From Albula goreensis (lineage: Eukaryota > Chordata > Actinopteri > Albuliformes > Albulidae), in contig CM040745.1 in assembly GCA_022829145.1 (NCBI GenBank), positions 34,564,406 to 34,628,405 on the forward strand: DNA of 64,000 nt, in the 5' to 3' direction. Position numbers and translations under genes: made by a program. Below, piece after piece: positions 12,940 through 24,335 of the stretch. Position 1 is the stretch's first letter; every line of letters starts with the position of its first letter. A model generated the notes under the pieces. The model was not told the DNA's origin. It did not search any database and saw only the letters and a program-made list of their open reading frames with translations.

Positions 12940-14703
12940 AGAGTATGACTGTGTATGTGAGCGAGAGTCGGACAGAGAGTGAAAGAGAGGGATCTGCTAC
13001 TGACTTGAAGATGCGAATACAGATTCGCTGAGCACAGACTCCTGGAGACACACTCCTCTCAGTAAACTGGAAGCGGCCACAATGCTTATGGTCAAAGAGG
13101 TCAAAGGGGAATCTCACAAACCGGGTGTACCACCTAATTAGGTGTAACCCCTGACAGGTCTCACAAGCTTCCCGTAAGTTCGTCTGGTTTCTGTGCTCTC
13201 TTCTGAGCCTGACACAGCGCTGCTTCTGCTCCTTATCTCTACAGTGACATCACACTTTCTGCTGTGACACCAGCGTTGTACACCTTCGCTAAACACATTA
13301 CATATGCAGAACAATCAAATTATAATGCAGCTGTTTTAACACAGCATTAGTTATACATTATTTCATGCCTGTGTCACCTCGCTGAGAGCTGTTGTTTTCG
13401 CACAGCGGGACTTTCCCTGGACAATTATTAATCGTGACAGCCTTCATATATTGATGGTCTTCACTGTATTGGTCCAAAAATCATATTAAAAAAACATCCA
13501 GACTCAAGTGAAAAGGGGATATGATTGATATTATGCCGTTTTAAATCTCGTGAGCAGAAACGAAGTACTTCAATTTCATGAATCGATCCTTTTGTTTCCA
13601 TTCATGCTAGTGAGAAAGGCGATAAGATCTGTACAGAAATATATGACAATGCAGTGGAGAGAGAGTAAAAGTGGACAGATAATACAGCCGATTTATCTCA
13701 GCCTCTGGTTTCACTTGAATTAGATAAGGAGTAGCATTAAGGATGCACAGTCAGCCAGTTCCACCAGTTTGGGGTCTAGACTGGTAACTACGGTTAGGAA
13801 TAATGGCCAGGCATATTCTGGAGTAGTCTGCAGTTGGGCTTGGTGTGGGGAACGGCACTAGACCGATGAGCTTGGAAGTCTAGCCCCGGAGTTTTCCATT
13901 TACGTATGATGTACAGACTTGCAGTGAAGCTAGCAGTGGTTTTTAAACTGGTCCTAAAATAATTAAGACTGGGGTGGTGTGAAATGTGCCACTGGAATAG
14001 TGCATTCAGTAGTGTTATATAGGCTGGTTCAGACTTTTGTTTAAATTAAGTGTTTGCATGTCAAAGCAAACGTCTGAACAAGTCAAAAGAGTTTTGCTGA
14101 TAAATTGAGTGTTATGATCTCAGCTGCGTGTGTGGTCAGATGGGTTGAAAATTTTCAGGGTCTGTCCATGTACATAAACTGCCTAGTAGTGAATGCATTT
14201 GATCTAAAATGAAGCCAAACACAGTACAGAACCATTAAAAGGCAGTATGTTTGACAATGCTGTCACAACATAGCACAAGCAAGAGTACCATTGATCAGAT
14301 TAATATGACCTTATTTGAAGCATTGTCAGCTTTCACTGTCATTGAAAAAATTTTTGTGTGGAATATGTAACATCTACTGCATTGTTTGGTGTTTGTACCT
14401 GCAATACTAAATGTTAGTAAACCCTCGACATGCATGTGTGTGTGAATGAGAGAGCAGAAGCACTTAATTTGTCCCTTTTTAAAGGACAGGCAAGCTTCAA
14501 GTTTGTTTGCATTCATGTGGCTGTTACAAATATGTTTGTGTCTGCCGGTGTGACTTTAAACCAATGTGAGAGACATCCATCTGCAGGACTACTTCTGCAA
14601 AACACAAAAAAAACAACAGAAACATATTGAGCTGTCACCCTCACTCCTCAGTCAACGGAGACCTTTTTTGTTCCTCGCAAAATGCTCAATATTGCCTTCT
14701 CAG
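12940..14703. other. non-coding stretch, nothing firm recognised
   Basis: Ordinary AT-rich sequence. No protein family, SINE or LINE recognised. Confidence 0.6.
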
Positions 14704-14733
14704 AGAGAAAAGAAACTCCATAGAGCATCTCAG
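14704..14733 (+). other. possible 30-nt mini-exon (weak)
   Basis: A 30-nt segment is preceded by a modest pyrimidine stretch ending in TTCTCAG and followed by GTAAAG. Its length is a multiple of three and at least one frame is open. The acceptor tract is interrupted by purines and nothing nearby identifies a parent gene, so chance is the leading explanation. Confidence 0.12.
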
Positions 14734-15416
14734 GTAAAGTAAGGGAGGTCTACCGTCTCAGATAATTCCTGCCTGATTTTAGATAACACTTCTTTACTTT
14801 TGTGTTTCTGATTGTTTTGTTCATGGCACACCTGGCACCTGGAAGAATTACCTCAACACTGACAAAATCTGACAGATTCTTCTTATCTGAACTCTGCGGT
14901 CTGTATGTGGCATTTATTCATTGACATTACCCAGTTCAACTATTAATTAGTGAAGGCAGGGATGTTTCTCGACTTTTGTCACTACTGGGGACAGGCCCCC
15001 AGTGCTCACATCCTCACACTTGCAATTTCTGTACATTTTTAAAACTAGTTATTTTTCATGATCATTTACTGGGGCACAACAAATTATTACTGGGGCATGT
15101 GACTCAGTAAATAGAGTCTGGTGATGCCCCTGAGTGAAAGTGTTATCACCTGTATTCTTTAAGATATGATGATTGGTACGACAATCACTATTATGAAAAT
15201 GGCAAGATATTCAAATACACGTTTATATTGTGCATAATATAAGTGTGACTGTGTTGCACAGTTAAATATGTAAAAGATGTTTCTCAGAAAATGACTGACC
15301 AATGCTAGTGGCCAATGAGCTTCACTTTAGTTCTTATTATAAATGATTTTTTTGGGTCTAGCCTGAATGTAATGAGCATACATTCATAGCACAGCCCTGA
15401 TGAAATCTGAAAGGCT
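14734..15416. other. non-coding stretch, nothing recognised
   Basis: AT-rich filler. An imperfect palindrome actggggacaggcccccagt lies at about 14983-15002. Confidence 0.6.
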
Positions 15417-15463
15417 AAAAAAAAAAAAAAAAGGTTCAGATTTTTTTTTTTTTTTTTTTTTTT
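15417..15463. repeat. poly-A run facing a poly-T run
   Basis: About 16 A, then an 8-base spacer, then about 23 T. The two runs can pair as a hairpin. Two retroposon tails in opposite orientation would also give this pattern, but no element bodies are visible. Confidence 0.85.
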
Positions 15464-16345
15464 ACAAACAACAACATATTCTTGTGTGATTGGAAGGCAT
15501 CAAATCTGTCCTGACACTCACGCCCTTTTCCACAAACATTTCCCTAAAAACACTTAGAAAATGTACCCTCCTCAATTAAAATGTGATTTTTTCCCCCATT
15601 TTCTTTATGTATGCATTCCAGTATTCATTTACTGTGTATTTCCAGTAAAAATGTCACTATCACTCGTTTTTTAAATGTACAGCCCTGTGCAAGGGAACTG
15701 CACGAGATGATATAATTAAGATTACATCATTTTTCTTCCGCGATAGCTTTTGGCGTCAAATTCAGCTTGTAAAAGGCCATATCGCTTCATGTTTTTTCGA
15801 CAATAGCTTTTGGACTGTTCATTCACTGTGGACTGACAAAGCAAGCCCGTGCTTTATTTTTCCAATGCACCACATACACTGTACATACATATGCTCTGTA
15901 AATTGATACACTGAAATGAGCAAATAGCTTCTCTTTTTATCAACATCCTTTTGGTATCGAAAATTGCATGCGGGAGGACTATCAAGCCGCAAGCCTCCCT
16001 CGCAAACTCTGCATTGGATTGGAAGTGTACAATATTAAAATGAAAGGAAATATATATAAATCATACAGAGGAGGAAAAAGTTATTCCTTACAAGGGTTTG
16101 TATTTGAGGAACGGTCCTTGAAATAAAGCAGTACAAGAGGACAAATTCTCCTGAACGATTTTATGCATATAATCGTCCCCCCACCTCCCCTCCCCATTCT
16201 CGAAAGCAACGCTCTATGTATTTACTCCCTAAAGAAACGTTTTGAGATATTGACCAAAAAACTGAGCTGTGTGGGTGATCGTTGTCAGGCCTCCTGCCTA
16301 CCGAACAACAAAATCTTTATTTATACGGTTTTTTTTTCTTCTCAG
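15464..16345. other. non-coding stretch, nothing recognised
   Basis: AT-rich. No gene or element recognised; T-rich run at 16329-16341 forms the pyrimidine tract of the next feature. Confidence 0.6.
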
Positions 16346-16372
16346 GGAAGGGAAAAAAATCCCTCCCTGCAG
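16346..16372 (+). other. possible 27-nt microexon
   Basis: A long pyrimidine tract ending TTTCTTCTCAG precedes the segment and GTAGAG follows it. The 27-nt segment is in-frame (multiple of three) and one reading gives GREKNPSLQ. Length and acceptor strength fit the class of short neuronal microexons, but the donor is only moderate and no gene is known here. This is a pattern match, not a gene call. Confidence 0.2.
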
Positions 16373-16830
16373 GTAGAGAACATGGCAGCTCATTTGGCTT
16401 ATCAATACAACTGCCCCCCCCCCCCTGCCCCCCCCGCATCATCCAGCTCCGGCACCGCGCTCCCACCTGACCTACCCAGATGGCTTTTTGACATTCATAT
16501 GTGGAATCAGCTGTGGCTCTGTACTAATCTGCATATCTCATGTCAAATTATACGCTATATTAACGCCGGATGTTTATAATTCAAGGTAATGCATAAGTCA
16601 ACAGGAGAAGAAGGAAGAGGGAAAAAAAAACTTTCTTTGGAAGGTGTGGCTCATCTTTCTTCTGCAGTTCACTTTTTCAAGGGTACTGAAGGATGGAGGA
16701 TGGAGTTCTCTCTTTTTTCTTTTTTTTTTTTTTGATACTGGAATATTCATTATGAGTTCTGAGCTGGTGTCCCGGGGCAACGCAGGTCGGAATGCGTGAC
16801 TTCATCATCACTTTTGACACGGTTGCGTTA
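16373..16830. other. non-coding stretch with C-rich runs
   Basis: Contains poly-C runs at about 16414-16436 that make a proline-rich open frame on the plus strand. Nothing else recognised. Confidence 0.6.
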
Positions 16831-16845
16831 CCTCCCCCTGCTGGC
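16831..16845 (-). promoter_or_regulatory. CTCF-like core motif
   Basis: The minus strand reads GCCAGCAGGGGGAGG, which fits the CCAnnAGGGGG core of vertebrate CTCF sites. One core match of this length occurs by chance fairly often, so occupancy is unproven. Confidence 0.3.
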
Positions 16846-16989
16846 AATGCATTATCTCTACGTGAAGTATTCCTGTGGCAAACGCATTGTCAACTTCAAG
16901 TGACTGAAACTGAGTGACAAATGTCGTGTCGGGAGAAGTCGTGGAAAATCGATCGACCGCATCCATCACGAAGGAACGCGGCTTTTGCC

Positions 16990-17149
16990 ACTAACTCATG
17001 CATGCACACATGCAGGCACATGCAGACACACACACACACACTCACTCAGACCTTCCATACAAAATACCATTCATTGACCCCACTGAAATCCACCAACACG
17101 TTTGAAATCCACCAACACACCCACAGAATTTAGTAACCCCTACCACTAC

Positions 17150-17183
<34 letters not shown>
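16990..17183. repeat. CA-rich microsatellite cluster with a 16-bp duplication
   Basis: Short CA run at about 17028-17040, then two copies of tgaaatccaccaacac (about 17082-17097 and 17102-17117), then about 15 CA units ending at 17183. Confidence 0.9.
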
Positions 17184-17191
<8 letters not shown>

Positions 17192-20100
17192 ACATAAAAA
17201 GAACACAATGTCATTTACAAATTCAGGGCTTAAGGTGGTGTGTAAGACTAATATAAACCGGCTTTTCCAAAAACATGTATGTTAACATAATATGTATTAT
17301 GAATACAATCCACTATGTCATACATGACTCAGGAAGGTCACATGTAATAACCATCACCACCGTGTATTATATAAGTATGACATCACTACACTGGTCCAGA
17401 AGGGCCATAGTTCTGTACATTGTACAGTGCTTCTTAAATAAGATATCTAAATAATTGAGGGAGTGGCCAAATTGGTTCAGTCAAGACCGTAATTATTTTT
17501 ATGAAGTGCTTTGGTAGTGGGAAGTAAAACAGGCCTCCTGGACCTGGTACAGGTTGATACCCTGTTACGGCGGTCGCATTATCTCAGCGTACGCATGTGT
17601 AATTATCCAGTAAGGGTTTAAATCTGCAATTAAGCAAGTTGCGGAATTCGTTTCACAGAGTCATTTGGGGGCTTTTTAAAGTGCTGCTTCCTACTTAAAG
17701 CTACTTTGGTCCCACCAAAAAAAAATAAATAAATAAAATAAAAAATGATCTGTTTTCATTAAGAAGGAATAATAAAAAAACAGATTTGTCCTCCAACTTT
17801 ATTTTGGATTTAATGAGCTCTTTTCAAACACAGGGGTGGCATTTTTTAGATATCCACTTTCTTGTGATATAAGTACTTGAAGGAAATACTGGGTACCTTA
17901 GCAAAACCTCAAAGCTACGCTTGTTTGCAGAGGATAAACAGTTTCCCCAGACAGACTTCAGTGCTTACAGAGAAGATAGAAGTTTACTTTTTTCGGTTTT
18001 AGTTCAGATATACTTTGAATGAGATGTCTGAATAGGAGGAGGAATAGGAGCCCTTCTATTGACCCTGAACCTCTTGTGTACTCTTGTTGAAGTGTGGAGG
18101 GAGTAAAGAGAGAGAGAGAGAATGTATGTGTGTGTGAGTGTGTGCGCGTGCGTTTGTGTATTTGCTGCTAAGAGTTGCATTTATTTCATTTATTTCATTT
18201 ATGACTACCATAAATGCTAATAATTTACCTGGGATTACCAGGTCTCTAAGGATTCATAATTCTCGGTGTAATTGCAAAGTAATGCTGTTGAAACGCATTG
18301 CAGGTCATTTATGAAGGTAGAGCTAATGTAAACCATTACTTAAATGGCATTGTTCTTCATAGAAGAACATTCCCTAGAGTTACTACTGAAGGACAAATAT
18401 ATTTCAAGCAAGCCCATAGGTTGTAGCATAGTTACTGTACTAGGCCATAATGTTGTCCAGAGCAGGCTGGATTGGCCCTAGTCACGTAGGTGAGGGACCT
18501 GCAGTCTGTCTGCGCTAGCTGCGCATGATGCATACTCTTCTGACACCACGCAGCACAGGCTCAGCTCATAGACCGGAGAGGGGAGAGTAGGAGACGGCTT
18601 GAGGACTCCTCTACAGAGGAGAGAACACGTTCGTCAGCGCTAATCTGAGCTAAAGAGGTTACAGCAATGAGGCCAGGCTACGACTACAATTAGACATTCC
18701 AAATTGGGAAGCTGATAGTAAGAAGTGGCTTTAAAAACTGTCACGCAATACCAGTTTTCAACAAAAAGTCATTTGGTAAACACCTTCCTTCGTGCTTGTT
18801 TTACACAACAAAATGTGATTGTTTTTGTAGCGCTCTGAGGTAGCGTCCTAATGGAAATAATAACTGAAGTAATTGAACCATAGGAGTATCCATTCTCTCT
18901 TTAGTGATGTTTTATTCGCCATGAAGCCTCTCAGTGCTGAGGAAGGTTCGAACAGCCATGTGGCACAGTGTCCTGGCATGGATTTTGAAGCCTAGAGAAC
19001 TTTCATAAAGTCCAGTTTTAAATTGTATTCCTAATCAGAAATACAAATCAGCAAGTAATTGAGAGCATTTCAAAAATAACTCTAAACCTTGTCCTGTATT
19101 CCTAAATCAAAATCAGATGTATTTATTTATTGATATGTATTGATAATAATTTATAAATCAATAATAATAAAACGTGCCTCTTCCATATTAAACTGTCTGC
19201 ATCGAACCGGAACACACAACGGAAAACAAAAACAAAAATCAACAGATCACCTATGAGTTTTGGCTCCTTAGAGCTCTCCTCGTTGTCTGTCTGTATTCTG
19301 GACCAATGCTGCTTTTTCTGCTTTGAGTCAGAGCTCAAAATGGGTCTTATTTTCTGCCAATTGTTCATTAGGTATTCTAAAATTATCTCTAGGGAACAAA
19401 CACTCAGCTGGCTCTACCAAGTAATTGCCCTCAACTGGCACATTTGCATAACACTGGTTATCAAGTCCAGTGACATAGACTCCCAGGTTTTTAATCATCT
19501 GACAGAGCAACCTTAACGCTTTTCTATGGAATAGTTGTGTCCGTCGCACACGTACTGGTTTGTCCTGGGAACGTCCTGTTCCCCTTAACTGTAGAGCACA
19601 CCTGGACGTTGTCCATACGGGAAGGGACAGGAAATAGGGCTCGCTTCATCACAGATGGGCACCGCGTGTGATATATGCCAAAAAGCCTGACAGGAGAGGA
19701 GGTATAAAACTGATTCACGCTGCCGGGAAGATTTGCTGATTCACTTCAACAGGAAGAGAGGCCCTAAAACAGGAAGAGTCCAGCAGTCAGCCGCCACATT
19801 TTACCAAACGCACAAATGAGCTCTCTCCCCTGAGGGTACCAGCGACGGAGCTGACGTATTGAGAGACGCAAGACGGATTAATCAAAACTTTGAATCAACT
19901 AATTACATGATTACGTTTTGGTTTAATTTGATGACCACCATACTTTGCAGATACCGAGTGTATGTTAAGCAGAGTGAACGTTGACCTTCAAAGTTACTTT
20001 GGTTCCCATTCATAAAATTCAAGCAGCAGTTCATTCAACCATTCATATCTGAGCTCTTTCGTTCAATTTTGCTTGAGGATAGTTGATTCAACTGGTCACC

Positions 20101-20400
20101 CATGCCATGGAGAGCGAAAGTTAATGAAAATTGTTTTAAAAGTCGGAGTCTCTAGATAGCATTCCCACTGTTGCAGTAACGGAGTCACATTTCCTCAATT
20201 TTGGGTACTCAAAATTGTGACAAAAAGAAAAATGAGACACTAAAAGTGTCACTTCGGCAGTCATGGGAACGCGTACCATTTGTTTGCATAACACACAACT
20301 ATGCCCGATACGGCAGTGCTGCCTGCTGAAGTTGTTATGGTAACATTAAGTTACAGCTCTACTGTACTGTTATGAAAGGAATAGCAAACTGTGCAAAATA
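17184..20400. other. non-coding stretch with small simple repeats
   Basis: Simple repeats: A/T-rich run 17718-17745, short GA and GT runs 18108-18150, and three tandem copies of a catttattt-like 9-mer at about 18179-18203. The segments at 18480-18720 and 19500-19870 are less repetitive and hold more CpG than the surroundings, so they could be regulatory. No coding gene recognised. Confidence 0.55.
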
Positions 20401-20853
20401 GAGTGCAATGCATGTTAAGTCGCTGTTCTTCAAAAGCACGTGGGAGACGCGAGATGAGAGAGGGAGAGCGATCTCGTGTCCGGAAAGGAAATGGGAGGAG
20501 AATCTGAATAAAATATCAAAAGAGAAAGCATTCCCTTTCACACTCTTACTAAGTCTGTTTGTAGTTCATTTTAAATGGAGGAAGATCTTGCTTTCAATAA
20601 AAGGCATTAGCTCCTTTGTTCTTATGAAGTCAGAAAAAGCCAGAAACCGAAATGAAATTAGACTTCTACATACAAAGCAGAATGGGCACAAATTCACGTC
20701 TGGGGTCAATCGATGCAATGAAACAGCGAACTGTTACAATGAACGGTTTGGGACTTCAGGCCAACAGGGCAATTAGTTAACATTTCCTGTGGTAGCTAAA
20801 AACATCATTTTTTTGTGTTACATCATAAGGGGAAACCAGCTGAGCAGCAGGGT
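20401..20853. other. open, low-repeat segment, not recognised
   Basis: A plus-strand frame of about 120 codons (20408-20776) is unusually long for this AT-rich setting, but its translation is rich in Lys, Ser, Arg and Phe, lacks any motif I know, and shows no clean flanking splice sites. Conserved non-coding sequence or chance are the likelier readings. Confidence 0.3.
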
Positions 20854-20874
20854 AAAAAAAAAAAAAAAAAAAAA
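20854..20874. repeat. poly-A tract
   Basis: Twenty-one uninterrupted adenines. Confidence 0.95.
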
Positions 20875-22000
20875 TGGGTCAGAGGCAATGCTAAACCGAA
20901 AAGAAATCACTGCTCCAGTGCAAAAGGTTGAAACGGGAAAACAAATGAAAGAAAAACAGGGCAACATGCAAGCGAGCGAGTTTAAACAGTCCTCCGATCA
21001 CTCCCACACTGTAAAACATCAAGTTTCCGCTTGCATTAGAGCAAATTTCACACTGATTGATCGTGAAGGGAGACGAAAGGCCGCATGCAGCATTTAAGAG
21101 ATCTCAAAAAGAGTGCAATTTAACTCGGGAACGTGTCGCCTCGGGCATGCAACTACCGTGGGTCCGATCATGCAAGTCGGATTGATGAACTAAAAGGACT
21201 GTCTGAGTAAAAATCATTCAAATGCAGGAGAATGTATGCTGCATTTTGTGCTGCATCGTAGGAAATAAAATTGTAGTTATGAAATTGAAAAGTTTGTCTT
21301 TATAACACAGGTGATTTATGATGCTGATAAGAAAATTGGGCTAAAAGTGTCATAGAATATCACATCCATGTTCTGTAATCTCTTAAATAGCCATACAAAT
21401 TGTTACCATTATATGAAGCCATGAAACTGTGTGACAAATTGTTTTCTTAAAATATAAAATGATTAAAATGTATTTGAAAAGTGAATACTTCTGTCATACT
21501 CCTCCACTCCATAATTTCCTCCGTTTTCACGTGTTAGTGGAAACAGAACTGCCGTCCACTTTCTCTGTATCTTTCTGCATTCATTTTTAAATACATTTCT
21601 TCTAACATCTTGCAGGCCTTTTCTATTGGGACAAGCAGTTAATTGTGACATAATTCAAGTGACATATGTAACTGTTTGTTTTTAAAACGCGCAGTTAAGT
21701 CTGACACAATTCATGTAAATTATAACGTGTTGTGTGCAATGGGAAAACTCTAGAGCCCACCAATCTGCAGCAGTATAGTGAAATGGGTGATTCTTGATAA
21801 GATGAATTGGATCGCCTTGATGCAAATCAGATACAATCAAGATGTATAATGATACTTTAAAAAAAAAAGATGGATAATGGCTTTTCTGTGTCAACATTAT
21901 AAGATATTCTGATTGAATAGTGTGTTTCTGATGAATCCCGCTCACATACTGGTGCACATACTTTGAGCCCTATACATAGCATAGTTTTAACTTTATATTA
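20875..22000. other. non-coding stretch, nothing recognised
   Basis: AT-rich sequence leading up to the target-site duplication of the hAT element. No gene seen. Confidence 0.6.
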
Positions 22001-22483
22001 ATAGCTTTTAGGGGTGTAACAGTATGTGTATTCGTCCTGAACCGTCACGGTATGGACGTTACGGTTTGGTGCATGCAGTTGTACAAAGAATATGCGGTAG
22101 CCTGTGTGTGAAGATAGATGAACATTATGTAGAACAAAATTTCAGAAGCACGAGTTCCACCCGGAAACCGTACGCTGTAAGCCATTAGGAAGTTAGCAAC
22201 ATGCCATGCTAAGCTCAATCTGACTGCCATCTGACCGAGTCAGTCACACTATAGTGAGTGCAAATGACACACAGGAGCTAGAACACCCACCTGCTTCTTT
22301 CAAATCACCTGTGTGGGAAAATTTCGGGTTCCCAATGAATTACGAAAGCAACGGAGAGCGAGTGATGAATCGGACGAGGATGGTGTCGATGGTGTGTCGA
22401 CTTTGTTTGACGAACTGTGATGTCCAAACCTTGGTGTGAACCGAACCGTGACTTCTGTGTACCGATACACTCCAAATAGCTTT
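22001..22483 (+). mobile_element. internally deleted hAT transposon with target-site duplication
   Basis: The element spans 22009-22475 (467 bp). Its left end reads TAGGGGTGTAACAGTAT. Its right end, reversed, reads TTGGAGTGTATCGGTAC. These form imperfect terminal inverted repeats that continue inward through cacggt/gaaccg-type sequence. It is flanked by a perfect 8-bp direct repeat, atagcttt, at 22001-22008 and 22476-22483. An 8-bp duplication is the hallmark of hAT insertion. The interior keeps the start of a transposase (BED finger, separate entry) but is far too short for the catalytic region, so this is a non-autonomous deletion derivative. Ends of this 'ggggtgtaac...gaaccg' type belong to hAT families common in fish. 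Confidence 0.85.
22254..22440 (+). pseudogene. hAT transposase N-terminal fragment (BED zinc finger, ZBED1-like)
   Basis: The open frame carries the stretch SPVWENFGFPMNY followed by a Gly-Glu-Arg-Val segment and then CRLC. This is the front half of a BED-type zinc finger as found in ZBED1-like hAT transposases: the conserved Trp and Phe and the first Cys-x-x-Cys pair are present, while the later His/Cys ligands are missing because the frame ends at the right-hand terminus of the element. The RNase H-like catalytic domain and the C-terminal dimerisation region are absent. A BED finger normally binds DNA at the transposon ends; this fragment cannot complete the fold and is very unlikely to work. 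It sits wholly inside the deleted hAT element, in the same orientation. Confidence 0.8.
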
Positions 22484-22877
22484 ATTAATGACATGGCTGT
22501 AGCGCACCACTTGCAGCTGCTATACTCCACTTTCGAGACATACTTCAAGAGCCATTCCCACATGGATATTGATTTCATTTCAGTGAAACTACTCACATCC
22601 CAGTTACAGTGTTTTTTATCACAGCAATGGGTTTTCAATGACCAGTTTATCAAATTCTCAAGCGCACAGTATTGTATTTCCTTTTGTCTTGTTTGAGAAC
22701 TCAGGTTGTAAAATGAAACATGGAATCACCATGGTTGCACTGGGATAGGGGTGGGGGAGTGGAAAAAATATTTTCCTTTTCAGCACCAAGAGAGAAATAA
22801 ATATACTTATGTGTAATTATTACTATTATCCAGGCTAGCTAAACTATTCATGCAAGCGGTATTTTCCGTTACATCAA
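22484..22877. other. non-coding stretch, nothing recognised
   Basis: Open frames at 22436-22696 run out of the hAT end and have no known relatives. No other feature seen. Confidence 0.6.
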
Positions 22878-23440
22878 TTTAGGCCTTTATCAGACACTTT
22901 CATACAGAGAAGCCCAGAAGTTACATTTTGACCCCTTCCCCTTTAATAAGAGAAGGTAAGCCTTCATTGTCTCTTGAATAAATTTGTCTGAACATTCAAG
23001 AGTTGCTGATCTCCTACATTCACACAATTTACAAATTTCCTATCATTTCAAACTTTTCACACACATCCACTCTTAAGATATAGCATATTCCCCACAAAAC
23101 ATTACAACACCAAGTACATTATATACATGCATCACCATTCTCATTGTGCATCTATTGTGAATCCTCACCAGACAGGTTACCAAACCATGTTGACATACCA
23201 TACCGTACAATCGATTCAATGGCTGCTCTATAGTACAATAACACAATGCTTCCATCTACTCCATGGTCTAAGCCTACACAAGAAATGCAACCATTGATTA
23301 ATTTGTGAACAAACAAACTCAATTTGGCTTGCCCATTTCAGATTAAAATCAAAGGGCACTCCTAAGTATTTGCACACTGCCACCTGTTCAGTTACCTCCT
23401 CATAAATAATATGGCTCCTATGGGGCAAATATAGTTAATT
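22878..23440 (-). pseudogene. LINE (non-LTR retrotransposon) 3' end: reverse transcriptase C-terminus plus 3' UTR
   Basis: On the minus strand from 23428 the frame contains CKYLGVPFDFNLKWASQIEF and then INQWLHFLCRLR. This is the pattern that follows the catalytic core in reverse transcriptases of CR1/L2/Rex1-type LINEs. Translation then shifts frame near 23240 and continues with a YYRAAIESIVRYGMSTWFG-like stretch, so at least one frameshift has broken the gene. The catalytic YxDD box and endonuclease are missing, as expected of a 5'-truncated copy. About 170 bp further on, 22909 down to 22878 reads ctctgtatgaaagtgtctg followed by ataaaggcctaaa, close to the UnaL2-type 3' tail hairpin. Clade assignment is uncertain. 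Confidence 0.75.
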
Positions 23441-24070
23441 ACATTCAGAAAAATGTCTATAAAGATCACGTTGTCTCCTGTGTGTCATGAACGGTAATAC
23501 CGATGCCTGGGCACCCCCAAAAAAAATATTGGTGGTGTCTACATAGTCTAGATTACCACTGGAAAACTTGGTGTTCCAAGAACAGCAGATCTTAAACATG
23601 AAATTACACCAAAATGATCATTTAGGTCATTGTATTGTGAAATTAGCCAATGTCCTACCAGACCCCAGTCTTTTTTTTATATATATACACAGTAGTTGAC
23701 ATCGGAACAAAAGTCATGGATATAGGAAAAGGCAAAATGTGAAAGTGTTTTGCATTGGTCATCGCGGCCTGTTCGGTAGCACATTTGCTGAAATGAGAGT
23801 TGGGTGTGTGAGATGAGATGCACTAGCTCATCTTTGTCCAGACTGATGTGACAGTATGTGAGTGCAGGCACCTATGGACTGTGAAACAACCATGCAACAT
23901 CTGCGTCTAAAAAAATAAAAACAGACAGTAAAACACAGCAGTAGCATTTATAAATTTGCCTCTGATCTTTGAGCACAAAGTACATCAAACCTTTCACCAT
24001 TACTTTTAATTGTCTCTTACAACTTTCTATTTTTATAGACTACTGCTTGCTTTAGAACTTACATTTTCTG
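23441..24070. other. non-coding stretch, nothing recognised
   Basis: May contain more decayed upstream LINE sequence, but no reverse transcriptase motif is readable beyond 23440. A short TA run lies at 23679-23691. Confidence 0.5.
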
Positions 24071-24071
24071 T

Positions 24072-24335
24072 GTTAAAGGCTGGCTTTGCCTTCACAACTG
24101 ACATGAGTTCACACTACCTTCTGATTGGCTTAATTACCACTTAATTGTTACTCTGTCTGACTGTATTGACTTTTCATTGGTGTAACCCTCCACTGACATA
24201 AGCTTATAATTAATTGTATCTACATATGGTGCGAGGCATACAAATTTACCACCTTGGTAATCCTTTTGTCCTGAATAAAGCTCACTACCAGAGTAGATTT
24301 AGTCTTGTGTTTGGTGACCCAAGACACAGTATTAC
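24072..24335 (+). mobile_element. possible solo LTR with adjoining primer-binding site (endogenous retrovirus-like)
   Basis: An AATAAA signal at about 24273 is followed some 40 bp later by TTTGGTGACCC (about 24309-24319). That arrangement matches the end of a retroviral LTR and a tRNA-Trp-type primer-binding site, although bases after CCC diverge. The sequence upstream to about 24072 has an LTR-like mix without coding frames. No second LTR, gag, pol or env was recognised downstream. The 5' edge is a guess, and the LTR's usual terminal CA is absent. Chance match is possible. Confidence 0.3.

Noticed and set aside
12872..13117. Ser/Leu-rich minus-strand frame resembling a signal sequence
   Set aside because: Entirely due to the GA microsatellite.
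16163..16579. 138-codon plus-strand frame with proline runs
   Set aside because: Proline runs are translated poly-C; only the 27-nt microexon-like part is kept, at low confidence.
20408..20776. 122-codon plus-strand open frame
   Set aside because: Long for the local composition but lacks motifs and splice borders; left as an unexplained segment rather than a gene.
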